From NCBI GenBank assembly GCA_021775655.1, contig JAJFHK010000031.1, forward strand, positions 1 through 5,596: 5,596 nucleotides of DNA. The letters are read 5' to 3'. Source of the stretch: Filomicrobium sp. GTDB lineage: Bacteria > Pseudomonadota > Alphaproteobacteria > Rhizobiales > Hyphomicrobiaceae. The notes beneath the pieces are model-generated. The model was not told the DNA's origin. It saw only the letters and a list, made by a program, of their open reading frames with translations, and made no database searches. Positions 1-4,944 of this stretch are shown here, piece after piece. Every line of letters begins with the position of its first letter. Position 1 is the first letter of the stretch. Position numbers and translations under genes: made by a program.

Positions 1-1
1 T

Positions 2-502
2 GAGGATGCCCAGCTCTCGGCGATTATCGCACCGGTGATTGTGATGGCCGTCGGTCAGCTTGCTGGCGGACTGGCGTGGCTCACCATCTCTGGCGAGGAT
101 GCTCCCGACCTCATCGCGACAGCTCCCGTCAGCGCATTTGCCCGGTTGTGGGCAAAAGTGAAAGCAGTGCTGATCATCGTTGCGATGGTGGTGACGCCCC
201 TGGTTCTCGCCATGGCGCTGATGTCGGTCTGGGGGGCGTTTGTCACTTTCTGCGGTGCGGTTATCGCTGCGGCCTGCGCGATCCTGATCCAGCTTTGGTT
301 CCGGGCTCAAGCCAAACGCTCGAACTTCCGCCGTCGTCAGGTCGCCTCCAAGGCTTCCACATTCTCCGAAGCCTTCGCTTCTATCCTGTGTGCTGGAACG
401 ACCGCCCTGGTCGCTGCTGGAAACCCCATTGCCGTCGTCCCCGCCTTGTTGGCGGTGATTGTGATGGCCGCCGCCTGGGCAATCAGCCCGAAGCGGGGCT
501 AG
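2..502 (+). CDS. C-terminal fragment of a polytopic membrane protein, putative ABC-exporter permease (5' end outside window)
   Basis: The reading frame is open to the left edge and ends at TAG 500-502, leaving 166 visible residues, so the true start is upstream. The GTG at 35 lies inside a hydrophobic helix and is not a credible start. About five membrane segments are visible: around residues 7-24, 52-72, 76-100, 126-145 and 145-162. The loop after the first segment reads SGEDAPDLIATAPVS, followed by a basic RLWAKVKA stretch. From memory this loop resembles large ABC-2-like exporter permeases of Rhizobiales, in which the C-terminal half has this loop-plus-helices pattern. A strongly basic cytoplasmic stretch (RAQAKRSNFRRRQ) precedes the last two helices. 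Membrane localisation is clear; the transporter assignment is an inference from family resemblance. No ATPase gene is visible alongside it. An 18-base direct repeat lies within two of its membrane helices. Confidence 0.7.
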   Translation, partial: EDAQLSAIIAPVIVMAVGQLAGGLAWLTISGEDAPDLIATAPVSAFARLWAKVKAVLIIVAMVVTPLVLAMALMSVWGAFVTFCGAVIAAACAILIQLWFRAQAKRSNFRRRQVASKASTFSEAFASILCAGTTALVAAGNPIAVVPALLAVIVMAAAWAISPKRG

Positions 503-557
503 CGACACAGCATCACCTCGCCAGTCGGGCCGTGATCGAATATGTTGCCAGCCAAGC

Positions 558-578
558 GTCGGTGCCGCGCGTGCCGAC
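558..578 (+). other. Hairpin in the gap between the membrane protein gene and ytoQ
   Basis: An 8-bp stem (GTCGGTGC pairing with GCGTGCCGAC less its first two bases, two G-U wobbles) closes a 5-base loop. It sits 56 bases after the upstream stop codon and 33 bases before the ytoQ start. No T-run follows, so it is not a canonical intrinsic terminator; it could be a weak attenuator, an mRNA-end stabiliser or chance. The rest of the 109-base gap (503-611) shows no clear promoter, so ytoQ may be co-transcribed with the gene before it. Confidence 0.22.
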
Positions 579-611
579 CCAGCCAACATTCGATGACGAG
601 GAGGATCACCC

Positions 612-1091
612 ATGGAGCATTGGGACGTATACCTGTCGGGGGAAATTCACACCGACTGGCGCCAGCAGATTGAGGACAAGTGCGAGGCCGCCGGACTGCC
701 GGTATCTTTCACCGCTCCGGTGACGAACCACGAATATTCCGACGATTGCGGCGTCGAGATCCTAGGGGCCGAGCCGAACAAATTTTGGCATGACCACAAG
801 GGTGCCAAGATGAACGCCATTCGCACGCGCAATCTGATTGAATCTGCCGACATCGTCATTGTGCGCTTCGGGGATCAGTATAAGCAGTGGAACGCTGCAT
901 TCGATGCCGGATATGCTGCGGCTCTCAACACGCCTCTGATCATTATGCACGGTCCTGATCACGCGCACGCACTTAAGGAAGTCGATGCAGTTGCACTCGC
1001 AGTCGCCGAAACCGTCGATGAGATTGTCGCCACTCTTGCTTATGTGACGCGCGGCGAACTTAAAGTCGGCAAGGCACAGGCAGCCGAATAA
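612..1091 (+). CDS. ytoQ: YtoQ family protein
   Basis: This 159-residue soluble protein matches the Bacillus subtilis YtoQ family along its whole length. Recognisable blocks are YLSGEIHTDWR (residues 7-17), the TAPVTNHEYSD region (34-44), a central RTRNLIESADIVIVRFG stretch (71-87) and YKQWNAAFDAGYAAALNTPLII (90-111, shown in part). The last block, a D-x-G-Y-A helix followed by a hydrophobic strand, resembles the nucleoside 2-deoxyribosyltransferase fold, and the family is grouped with those enzymes in domain databases. I know of no established reaction for YtoQ, so the substrate is unknown. The length is about 10 residues over B. subtilis YtoQ because of a short polar C-terminal tail. The start is supported by a strong Shine-Dalgarno, GAGGAGGA at 598-605, six bases before ATG 612. 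There is no signal peptide, so it is predicted to be cytoplasmic. Confidence 0.93.
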   Translation: MEHWDVYLSGEIHTDWRQQIEDKCEAAGLPVSFTAPVTNHEYSDDCGVEILGAEPNKFWHDHKGAKMNAIRTRNLIESADIVIVRFGDQYKQWNAAFDAGYAAALNTPLIIMHGPDHAHALKEVDAVALAVAETVDEIVATLAYVTRGELKVGKAQAAE

Positions 1092-1108
1092 TCGAACAAC
1101 GAGGCTTC

Positions 1109-1136
1109 CTGCGCGGGGTGGTTGCATGCCGCGCGG
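1109..1136 (+). other. GC-rich hairpin downstream of ytoQ, weak terminator candidate
   Basis: CTGCGCGG (1109-1116) pairs with CCGCGCGG (1129-1136) to give an 8-bp stem with one wobble and a 12-base loop. It lies 17 bases past the ytoQ stop codon. The sequence after it (AATCTCACTTTCTC) is pyrimidine-rich but has no uninterrupted T-run. Termination is therefore possible but unproven. The position, between ytoQ and a gene with its own long leader, fits a transcript end. Confidence 0.35.
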
Positions 1137-1176
1137 AATCTCACTTTCTCACTCCGATTGCCGCCCGGGTTAGGTC

Positions 1177-1205
1177 TTCATTAACCCTAAGGCGAGCTTA
1201 ATGAA
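1177..1205 (+). promoter_or_regulatory. Perfect 8-bp inverted repeat, candidate operator or leader hairpin upstream of the LysM gene
   Basis: TTCATTAA (1177-1184) and TTAATGAA (1198-1205) are exact reverse complements separated by 13 bases. Their centres are 21 bp apart, about two helical turns, which suits a dimeric DNA-binding protein. The element ends 36 bases before the LysM-lipoprotein ATG and is AT-rich in a GC-rich setting. It also contains CTAA-N7-TTAA (1187-1201), one mismatch from the CtrA consensus TTAA-N7-TTAA of Alphaproteobacteria, and a TTAACC half-site-like stretch at 1181-1186. No confident -35/-10 pair is visible nearby. The protein bound, if any, is unknown; an RNA stem-loop in the leader is an alternative. 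Confidence 0.4.
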
Positions 1206-1241
1206 CTCCTGGCTCGTAGCGCTTGAGTGGGAGTTCTGTAA

Positions 1242-1652
1242 ATGCGTTGTGGTCTGGTTTTTGGGTCTGCCAAGAGAGTGGGCTGTGCGTTGGCTGGCTT
1301 TGCCATACTCGCGATCGTCGGTGGTTGCGGAATGCAGATGCCAAGCATTCGGAGCCCGTTCTACCTAGCCAACAATAGTACCGCACCGATCCAGCAGCGT
1401 CCGCTCAGCGGCGACGACACCTACGTCCCCCCAAATGCTAATTACTCCCCACTGTCTCGCACCAAAGCAGAAACGCGCCTTCCCCACCAAATGACTGCCG
1501 GAACGATCGTTGTTCAGCGTGGCGAGACACTTTATTCGATCGCACGGCGTCATAGTATTGCGGTCGATGAGCTGGCCGACGCGAATGGCCTTGAAACTCA
1601 CGAGATAAATGCTGGCCAAGAACTGGACCTGCCGCGTTACGCGCAGAAATAG
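1242..1652 (+). CDS. LysM-domain lipoprotein (single C-terminal LysM, no peptidase domain)
   Basis: The 136-residue product has a lipoprotein signal peptide: basic residues K11 and R12, a hydrophobic core at about 13-26, and a lipobox ending VGGC with Cys29 as the predicted lipidated residue. The mature part begins with a low-complexity Ser/Pro/Asn/Gln-rich linker (about 30-85). It ends with one LysM domain (about 89-131) showing VQRGETLYSIARRHSI, LADANGL and INAGQELDLP. LysM binds the glycan backbone of peptidoglycan, so the protein is expected to sit at an envelope membrane and contact the cell wall. Related alphaproteobacterial LysM lipoproteins (NlpD/DipM type) usually carry a C-terminal M23 peptidase or degenerate M23 domain. 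Here the frame stops just after LysM, and I see no M23-like remnant downstream. GTGGGAG at 1227-1233, eight bases before ATG 1242, supports the start. It is preceded by a 150-base gap holding the 1109-1136 hairpin and the 1177-1205 dyad. Confidence 0.88.
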   Translation: MRCGLVFGSAKRVGCALAGFAILAIVGGCGMQMPSIRSPFYLANNSTAPIQQRPLSGDDTYVPPNANYSPLSRTKAETRLPHQMTAGTIVVQRGETLYSIARRHSIAVDELADANGLETHEINAGQELDLPRYAQK

Positions 1653-1717
1653 AGACGCCGAGCGCGGTTGACGTAGGCCGTACGGAGCAGCAATGTCGGT
1701 CGTCTTCGAGATAGATT

Positions 1718-1741
1718 GACCGGGTACTGCATAAGCCGGTC
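1718..1741 (+). promoter_or_regulatory. Inverted repeat GACCGG-N12-CCGGTC just upstream of the bolA ribosome binding site
   Basis: GACCGG (1718-1723) and CCGGTC (1736-1741) are exact reverse complements with a 12-base spacer, extendable by one wobble pair. The repeat ends nine bases before the AAAGGA Shine-Dalgarno of bolA (1751-1756). It could be an operator or a leader hairpin, but six-base GC arms occur by chance fairly often in GC-rich DNA. No convincing promoter hexamers were found in the 116-base gap 1653-1768. Confidence 0.22.
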
Positions 1742-1768
1742 GCCAACACAAAAGGAATGCCGCGACCG

Positions 1769-2005
1769 ATGCCGATGCAGCAAGACGAACTTGAACGCCT
1801 CATCAAGGAGGCTTTTCCCGATGCTCAAATTGAAATCAAGGATCTGGCCGGCGACGGGGATCATTATGCCGCTCACGTCGTATCCGGCGCGTTTAGAGGC
1901 AAAAGCCGTGTTCAGCAGCACCAGATGGTCTATTCGGCGCTAAAAGGGCAAATGGGCGACGTTCTTCACGCCTTGGCGCTGACCACTGCTATTCCGCAAG
2001 ATTGA
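1769..2005 (+). CDS. bolA: BolA family protein
   Basis: This 78-residue protein covers the BolA/IbaG fold. Key features are the N-terminal helix ELERLIKEAFPDA (residues 7-19), the variable loop LAGDGDHY (26-33), the signature FRGKSRVQQHQMVY (42-55) with the invariant His51, and LHALAL (66-71). BolA proteins pair with CGFS monothiol glutaredoxins to hold a bridging [2Fe-2S] cluster; His51 is the likely conserved ligand and His32 in the loop a possible second one. The next gene encodes exactly such a glutaredoxin, which supports a role in iron-sulfur trafficking or iron sensing, with DNA binding as an alternative. Start choice: ATG 1757, 1769 and 1775 are in frame. AAAGGA (1751-1756) directly abuts 1757 and lies 12 bases before 1769, and MPMQQDELERLIKEA resembles other alphaproteobacterial BolA starts, so 1769 is preferred. 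With 1757 the protein has 82 residues. Confidence 0.93.
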   Translation: MPMQQDELERLIKEAFPDAQIEIKDLAGDGDHYAAHVVSGAFRGKSRVQQHQMVYSALKGQMGDVLHALALTTAIPQD

Positions 2006-2031
2006 CAGCGGGCCACTACTCCCCACATGTT
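2002..2031 (+). promoter_or_regulatory. Possible sigma70-type promoter for the glutaredoxin gene
   Basis: A perfect -35 hexamer TTGACA (2002-2007) overlaps the bolA stop codon (TGA 2003-2005). With an 18-base spacer the -10 would be CATGTT (2026-2031), only 3 of 6 matches to TATAAT. The good -35 could give the glutaredoxin gene its own transcript in addition to read-through from bolA, but the weak -10 keeps this tentative. Confidence 0.28.
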
Positions 2032-2109
2032 TAGTGCAACCGATTTGAACGGGGCCGCTCCATCCGGTCGCGTGATACCGCCATCATCTGAAAGCTGAGG
2101 ACAGCCCAA

Positions 2110-2463
2110 ATGAGCAGCCAAGAAGTTAATGACTGGATCCGCAAGAAGATCGCCAATAACGACGTCGTCGTGTTCATGAAAGGCACGAAACAGTTTCCGC
2201 AATGCGGGTTCTCTGGCCAGGTCGCGCAGATACTTAACTACATCGGCGTCGATTATGACGACGTCAATGTGCTCGACGACATGTCGGTGCGGGACGGAGT
2301 CAAGGAATTCTCCAACTGGCCGACGATCCCCCAGGTCTATGTAAAGGGTGAATTCCAGGGTGGCTGCGACATCGTCAAGGAAATGTTCCAGGATGGGTCC
2401 TTGATGCAGGTGCTGGAAGAAAAAGGCGTGCCCTACGACAAGTCAAAAGTGATGACGGCCTGA
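2110..2463 (+). CDS. grxD: Grx4 family monothiol glutaredoxin (CGFS type)
   Basis: The 117-residue product is a full-length single-domain class II glutaredoxin. Visible features are the VVVFMKGTKQFPQCGFS active site with the single catalytic Cys in CGFS (residues 32-35), the glutathione-binding WPTIPQVYV segment with cis-Pro73 (69-77), and GGCDI (83-87) near the glutathione carboxylate site. CGFS glutaredoxins bind a glutathione-ligated [2Fe-2S] cluster as homodimers or as heterodimers with BolA, and pass it to apo-proteins or iron regulators in the cytoplasm. The gene follows bolA on the same strand after 104 bases, the classic pairing in Alphaproteobacteria. GAGGA (2097-2101), eight bases before ATG 2110, supports the start. 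A strong terminator follows, so this is the last gene of the transcript. No Irr- or RirA-type box was recognised upstream. Confidence 0.96.
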   Translation: MSSQEVNDWIRKKIANNDVVVFMKGTKQFPQCGFSGQVAQILNYIGVDYDDVNVLDDMSVRDGVKEFSNWPTIPQVYVKGEFQGGCDIVKEMFQDGSLMQVLEEKGVPYDKSKVMTA

Positions 2464-2504
2464 TCGCGGCCGGGGATTCGACCCCAAATCTGCGAATTTC
2501 ATGA

Positions 2505-2541
2505 GGGCCAGTGCGCATAACCTGCGTGCTGGTCCTTTTTT
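2505..2541 (+). terminator. Rho-independent terminator after the glutaredoxin gene
   Basis: GGGCCAGTGCGCA (2505-2517) pairs with TGCGTGCTGGTCC (2523-2535) in a 13-bp stem with three G-U wobbles and a 5-base TAACC loop. It is followed directly by six Ts (2536-2541). It starts 42 bases after the glutaredoxin stop and is the clearest intrinsic terminator in the window, so the bolA/grxD transcript very likely ends here and pqiA is transcribed separately. Confidence 0.88.
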
Positions 2542-2555
2542 CATCGTTTGTGATG

Positions 2556-2561
2556 TCTAAT
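2556..2561 (+). promoter_or_regulatory. Candidate -10 element for the pqiA-like gene
   Basis: TCTAAT (2556-2561) matches TATAAT at five of six positions and lies just past the terminator, where a new promoter is needed. No good -35 hexamer is found 16-18 bases upstream, since that region is the terminator stem and T-run. If used, transcription would begin near 2568, placing the AAGGAG of the mini-ORF almost at the 5' end of the mRNA. Support is weak. Confidence 0.28.
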
Positions 2562-2584
2562 GGTGGTCCAAGGAGTCTGAAGAT

Positions 2585-2599
2585 ATGTGCCTGGCTTGA
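2585..2599 (+). other. Four-codon mini-ORF (MCLA) with strong Shine-Dalgarno, in frame with pqiA
   Basis: ATG TGC CTG GCT TGA is preceded by a consensus AAGGAG (2570-2575) at nine-base spacing. This is a better initiation site than that of the downstream gene. The TGA at 2597-2599 is in the same frame as the pqiA-like ORF, 33 bases before its ATG. It may be a translated leader, a translational-coupling device, or the remnant of an original start site interrupted by a nonsense change. It is too short to classify as a gene. Confidence 0.3.
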
Positions 2600-2632
2600 A
2601 CGCTAGGTGGAGAGAGGAGATACCGGCGGAAC

Positions 2633-3787
2633 ATGAGGATTGGCGGGCGGCGTTTCTTGTTGAGCCTTGCGATCCTGGGCGCGAGCGTATGTCTCGCGCT
2701 CGGCATTTCGCTGCCTGTCATCAAGCTGACGAGTTTCGTATTCTGGACCTCACAGCATTCTCTTCTATCGACGGTCGAAGTCCTTTTGTTGCAGGGACAA
2801 TGGTTCCTAGGGTTGACGGTCCTCTTGTTCTCGATTGTTTTCCCGATTCTGAAACTCCTCTATCTGCTCCTTATATCGACCTTGCCGAATGAAGAGATCG
2901 TGCGCCAGCATTGGCGGCTACGCGCACTCGAATGGCTTGGAAAATGGTCGATGCACGATGTGCTCGTGCTGGCCTTGATGATCTTCTTCATCAAGAGCCA
3001 AGGGGTCTATGACGCCACTAGCCTCAACGGCGTCTACTTCTTTACCGCCGCCATCGTACTGATGATTCTTGCCTATGCTTGGCTGCCGCATGTTGCCCAA
3101 GACGCCGTCCGGCAGGCGAAAGCAACAGCCGCAGCAGAAGGTGGGAGAAGAGTAACGAACGGTAGGGCGCCGCCTTCTCTTGAGGATAGGGATGAACTTT
3201 TGCAGAACGGGCGCGAAGCCGCGATGGTTGCCAAGAAAAGACCGTTCCGGAATTTCGTCCTGAGCTTCTTCATCATACTAGCGACGGTATTCTTCGCGCT
3301 TGGTGTGATCCTGCCGGTTATACGATTCACAACCGTTTATGTCTGGAGTGCCGAGCACTCAATCGTGACGATCATCTGGGCACTGTATGAAGATGGCGAG
3401 TTGTTCTTGTGCGCTGTCCTTTTTATCTTTTCGATCCTATTCCCATTCATGAAACTTTTCTACCTACTCACCCTTGTCACTTCGCCTGATATCAGCCCCG
3501 AGTTCCGGCAAAAATCGATCTCGACGATGGAATGGCTGGGACGCTATTCGATGACCGACGTTATGGTGCTCGCCTTGATGATCTTCTACATCAACTCGTC
3601 GGGTTATACAGAAGCCATCGTGCAGCCGGGGGTCTACTTCTTCGCCGCATCCGCATTGATGACGATGTTCGCATACGGCTGGGCCAATACCACTGCACCC
3701 AGGCCGGTCCGACTTGCGGCACAGAACGCCGCTCACACGGGCGGCCTTGGCGAGACGCCGCGCGCAGAAATTGAAAGTCGCGCCTGA
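2633..3787 (+). CDS. PqiA-family (paraquat-inducible protein A) integral membrane protein, two tandem domains
   Basis: The 384-residue protein has two homologous membrane modules (about residues 8-155 and 205-354) joined by a polar linker (about 156-204). Conserved landmarks recur exactly 200 residues apart: Pro28/228, Trp38/238, His-Ser 42-43/242-243, FP-x-x-K 70-74/270-274, EWLG 100-103/300-303, SM-x-DV 106-110/306-310, VLALMIF 112-118/312-318, and GVYFF 133-137/333-337. Each module has about four membrane helices. This is the PqiA/LetA fold of inner-membrane proteins that work with MCE proteins (PqiB, LetB) in envelope lipid transport. E. coli PqiA and LetA carry zinc-ribbon cysteines before each module. 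Here only two cysteines exist (20 and 260), both inside helices, so the zinc ribbons are absent. No MCE gene is in view. The first in-frame ATG after TGA 2597 is 2633; GAGGAG (2614-2619) lies 13 bases upstream, a rather long spacing. It converges on modC with a 44-base gap. Confidence 0.88.
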   Translation: MRIGGRRFLLSLAILGASVCLALGISLPVIKLTSFVFWTSQHSLLSTVEVLLLQGQWFLGLTVLLFSIVFPILKLLYLLLISTLPNEEIVRQHWRLRALEWLGKWSMHDVLVLALMIFFIKSQGVYDATSLNGVYFFTAAIVLMILAYAWLPHVAQDAVRQAKATAAAEGGRRVTNGRAPPSLEDRDELLQNGREAAMVAKKRPFRNFVLSFFIILATVFFALGVILPVIRFTTVYVWSAEHSIVTIIWALYEDGELFLCAVLFIFSILFPFMKLFYLLTLVTSPDISPEFRQKSISTMEWLGRYSMTDVMVLALMIFYINSSGYTEAIVQPGVYFFAASALMTMFAYGWANTTAPRPVRLAAQNAAHTGGLGETPRAEIESRA

Positions 3788-3831
3788 AAAGTTCGCCCAT
3801 CGGCAACAGACCGGCTTCCTGCAGCAAATTC

Positions 3832-4944
3832 TCAGCGCACCGCTGTGTTGCCACCTGCAAGTGAGATGCTCTTGACCAGCGCGAAGACCGGCACTCCGGG
3901 GGCAAGTCCTAGATCGGCGGCGGAACGCCTAGTCAATCGCGCACGAATAAGCCCACCGGAGATTTCGACGAGTGTCTCGGCGAATGGGGTGTCGGGCTCC
4001 TCGACAACTTCGACGATTTTGCCTTGAAGGATATTGCGGGAACTCACTTGCTTGGGCCGCTCCTTTGCGAGGATTACATCGCGGGCGCGAACGCGCAGCC
4101 GCACCTGCGCTCCTGGGTCGGCGTCGATCATCGGCACGTAGATCGATGCACCACCCAGGCTTAGTTCCGATAGCCGGTATTCAATGTCATGCTTGACGAT
4201 GGTTGCACCTAGAACAACGCCGGCTTCAAAGCGGCCGGTTGCCGGTCCCAGATCGAGGCGGGCCAGCGTTTGGTCGACAGGACCATCGGCAACTTTTCGT
4301 CCTCTGGAGAGAACAATCATGTTGTCGGCAAGGTAAGCAACTTCATCAACGGAATGCGTGACATAGATAACTGGAACGCCAAAGTGTTCCGGTAGGCGAG
4401 CTATGTAGGGAAGGATCTCTGCCTTGCGCTGCGTATCGAGAGCCGAGAGGGGTTCGTCCAACAAGAGTAGCCGCGGTCGAGTCAGAAGTGCGCGGGCCAC
4501 TGCGACGCGTTGCTGCTCGCCACCGGACAGTGACTCGGGGCGGCGCTCCAAAAGGGGCTCTAGATCGAGATGCCCTATAACTGTGTCGATGTCGGTGACA
4601 GATGCCCGGCTGCGCGAACGGGCCTCTGCAAATGTGAGGTTACCAACGACATTCAGATGCGGGAAGAGCCGGGCATCTTGAAAGACGTACCCGACTGCCC
4701 GTTCATGAGGAGGCACGAAAATCCGCCTCGGCTCGTCGCTTTGCCAGGCTACTCCATCGTAGGTGACATGACCGTCGGCACGAGCTTCAAGACCTGCCAA
4801 AACTCTAAGAACTGTCGTCTTGCCGCTGCCGGAGTGGCCAAACAGTGCCGTGATGCCGGCAAGGCGCATGTCGTGGGCAAGTGCCACCTGAAAGTCGCCA
4901 TGGTTCAGGCGGAATCGAAAGGTCAGGACCGGATTATCCGACAT
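3832..4944 (-). CDS. modC: Molybdate ABC transporter ATP-binding protein ModC
   Basis: This 370-residue ATPase drives molybdate import through ModB. All nucleotide-binding motifs are intact: Walker A GHSGSGKTT (residues 36-44), Q-loop Gln89 in VFQDARLFPH, signature LSGGEQQR (139-146), Walker B LLLLDEP (159-165), D-loop SALD (167-170) and the H-loop His197. VPPHERAVGYVFQDARLF is typical of ModC and related importer ATPases. The C-terminal part holds a MOP-type oxyanion-binding domain starting near SSRNILQGKI (301-310) and running to about 366; in the family it can bind molybdate or tungstate and inhibit transport. Length matches typical ModC. ATG 4944-4942 is preceded by GGAAGG (4959-4954) at nine-base spacing, inside the end of modB. 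The two genes overlap by 11 bp, implying translational coupling. The CysA (sulfate) alternative is less likely given the ModB neighbour and MOP domain. Confidence 0.96.
   Translation of the reverse strand: MSDNPVLTFRFRLNHGDFQVALAHDMRLAGITALFGHSGSGKTTVLRVLAGLEARADGHVTYDGVAWQSDEPRRIFVPPHERAVGYVFQDARLFPHLNVVGNLTFAEARSRSRASVTDIDTVIGHLDLEPLLERRPESLSGGEQQRVAVARALLTRPRLLLLDEPLSALDTQRKAEILPYIARLPEHFGVPVIYVTHSVDEVAYLADNMIVLSRGRKVADGPVDQTLARLDLGPATGRFEAGVVLGATIVKHDIEYRLSELSLGGASIYVPMIDADPGAQVRLRVRARDVILAKERPKQVSSRNILQGKIVEVVEEPDTPFAETLVEISGGLIRARLTRRSAADLGLAPGVPVFALVKSISLAGGNTAVR

Noticed and set aside
76..723. Long plus-strand ORF (215 codons) overlapping the left-edge protein and the start of ytoQ
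   Set aside because: Its translation is rich in Arg, Cys, Gly and Ser with no domain, typical of an alternative frame in GC-rich DNA; it conflicts with the membrane protein and with ytoQ.
1187..1201. CtrA box as a separate confident site
   Set aside because: CTAA-N7-TTAA has a mismatch in the first half-site and such matches are common; it is mentioned only as one reading of the larger dyad.
1201..1368. A 55-codon ORF on the plus strand starting at an ATG inside the dyad and overlapping the LysM gene out of frame
   Set aside because: Only a weak AAGG lies upstream, the composition (many Trp, Cys, Val) looks like a shifted reading of the LysM signal region, and the LysM frame has a clear signal peptide and domain.
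2472..2485. GGGG-ATTCGA-CCCC hairpin just after the glutaredoxin stop, with a TTCGA loop reminiscent of a tRNA T-arm
   Set aside because: The stem is only four pairs, the conserved G53-C61 arrangement is missing and no acceptor, D or anticodon arms can be drawn around it, so it is neither a tRNA remnant nor a clear attachment site.
2587..2892. GTG-started 101-codon ORF overlapping the pqiA-like gene
   Set aside because: It has a good upstream AAGGAG, but its translation shows no recognisable family and it runs out of frame through the conserved first PqiA module.
3833..3845. CAGCG-CAC-CGCTG mini-hairpin at the end of modC
   Set aside because: The five-bp stem overlaps coding sequence and has no T-run on either strand, so it is not supported as a terminator.
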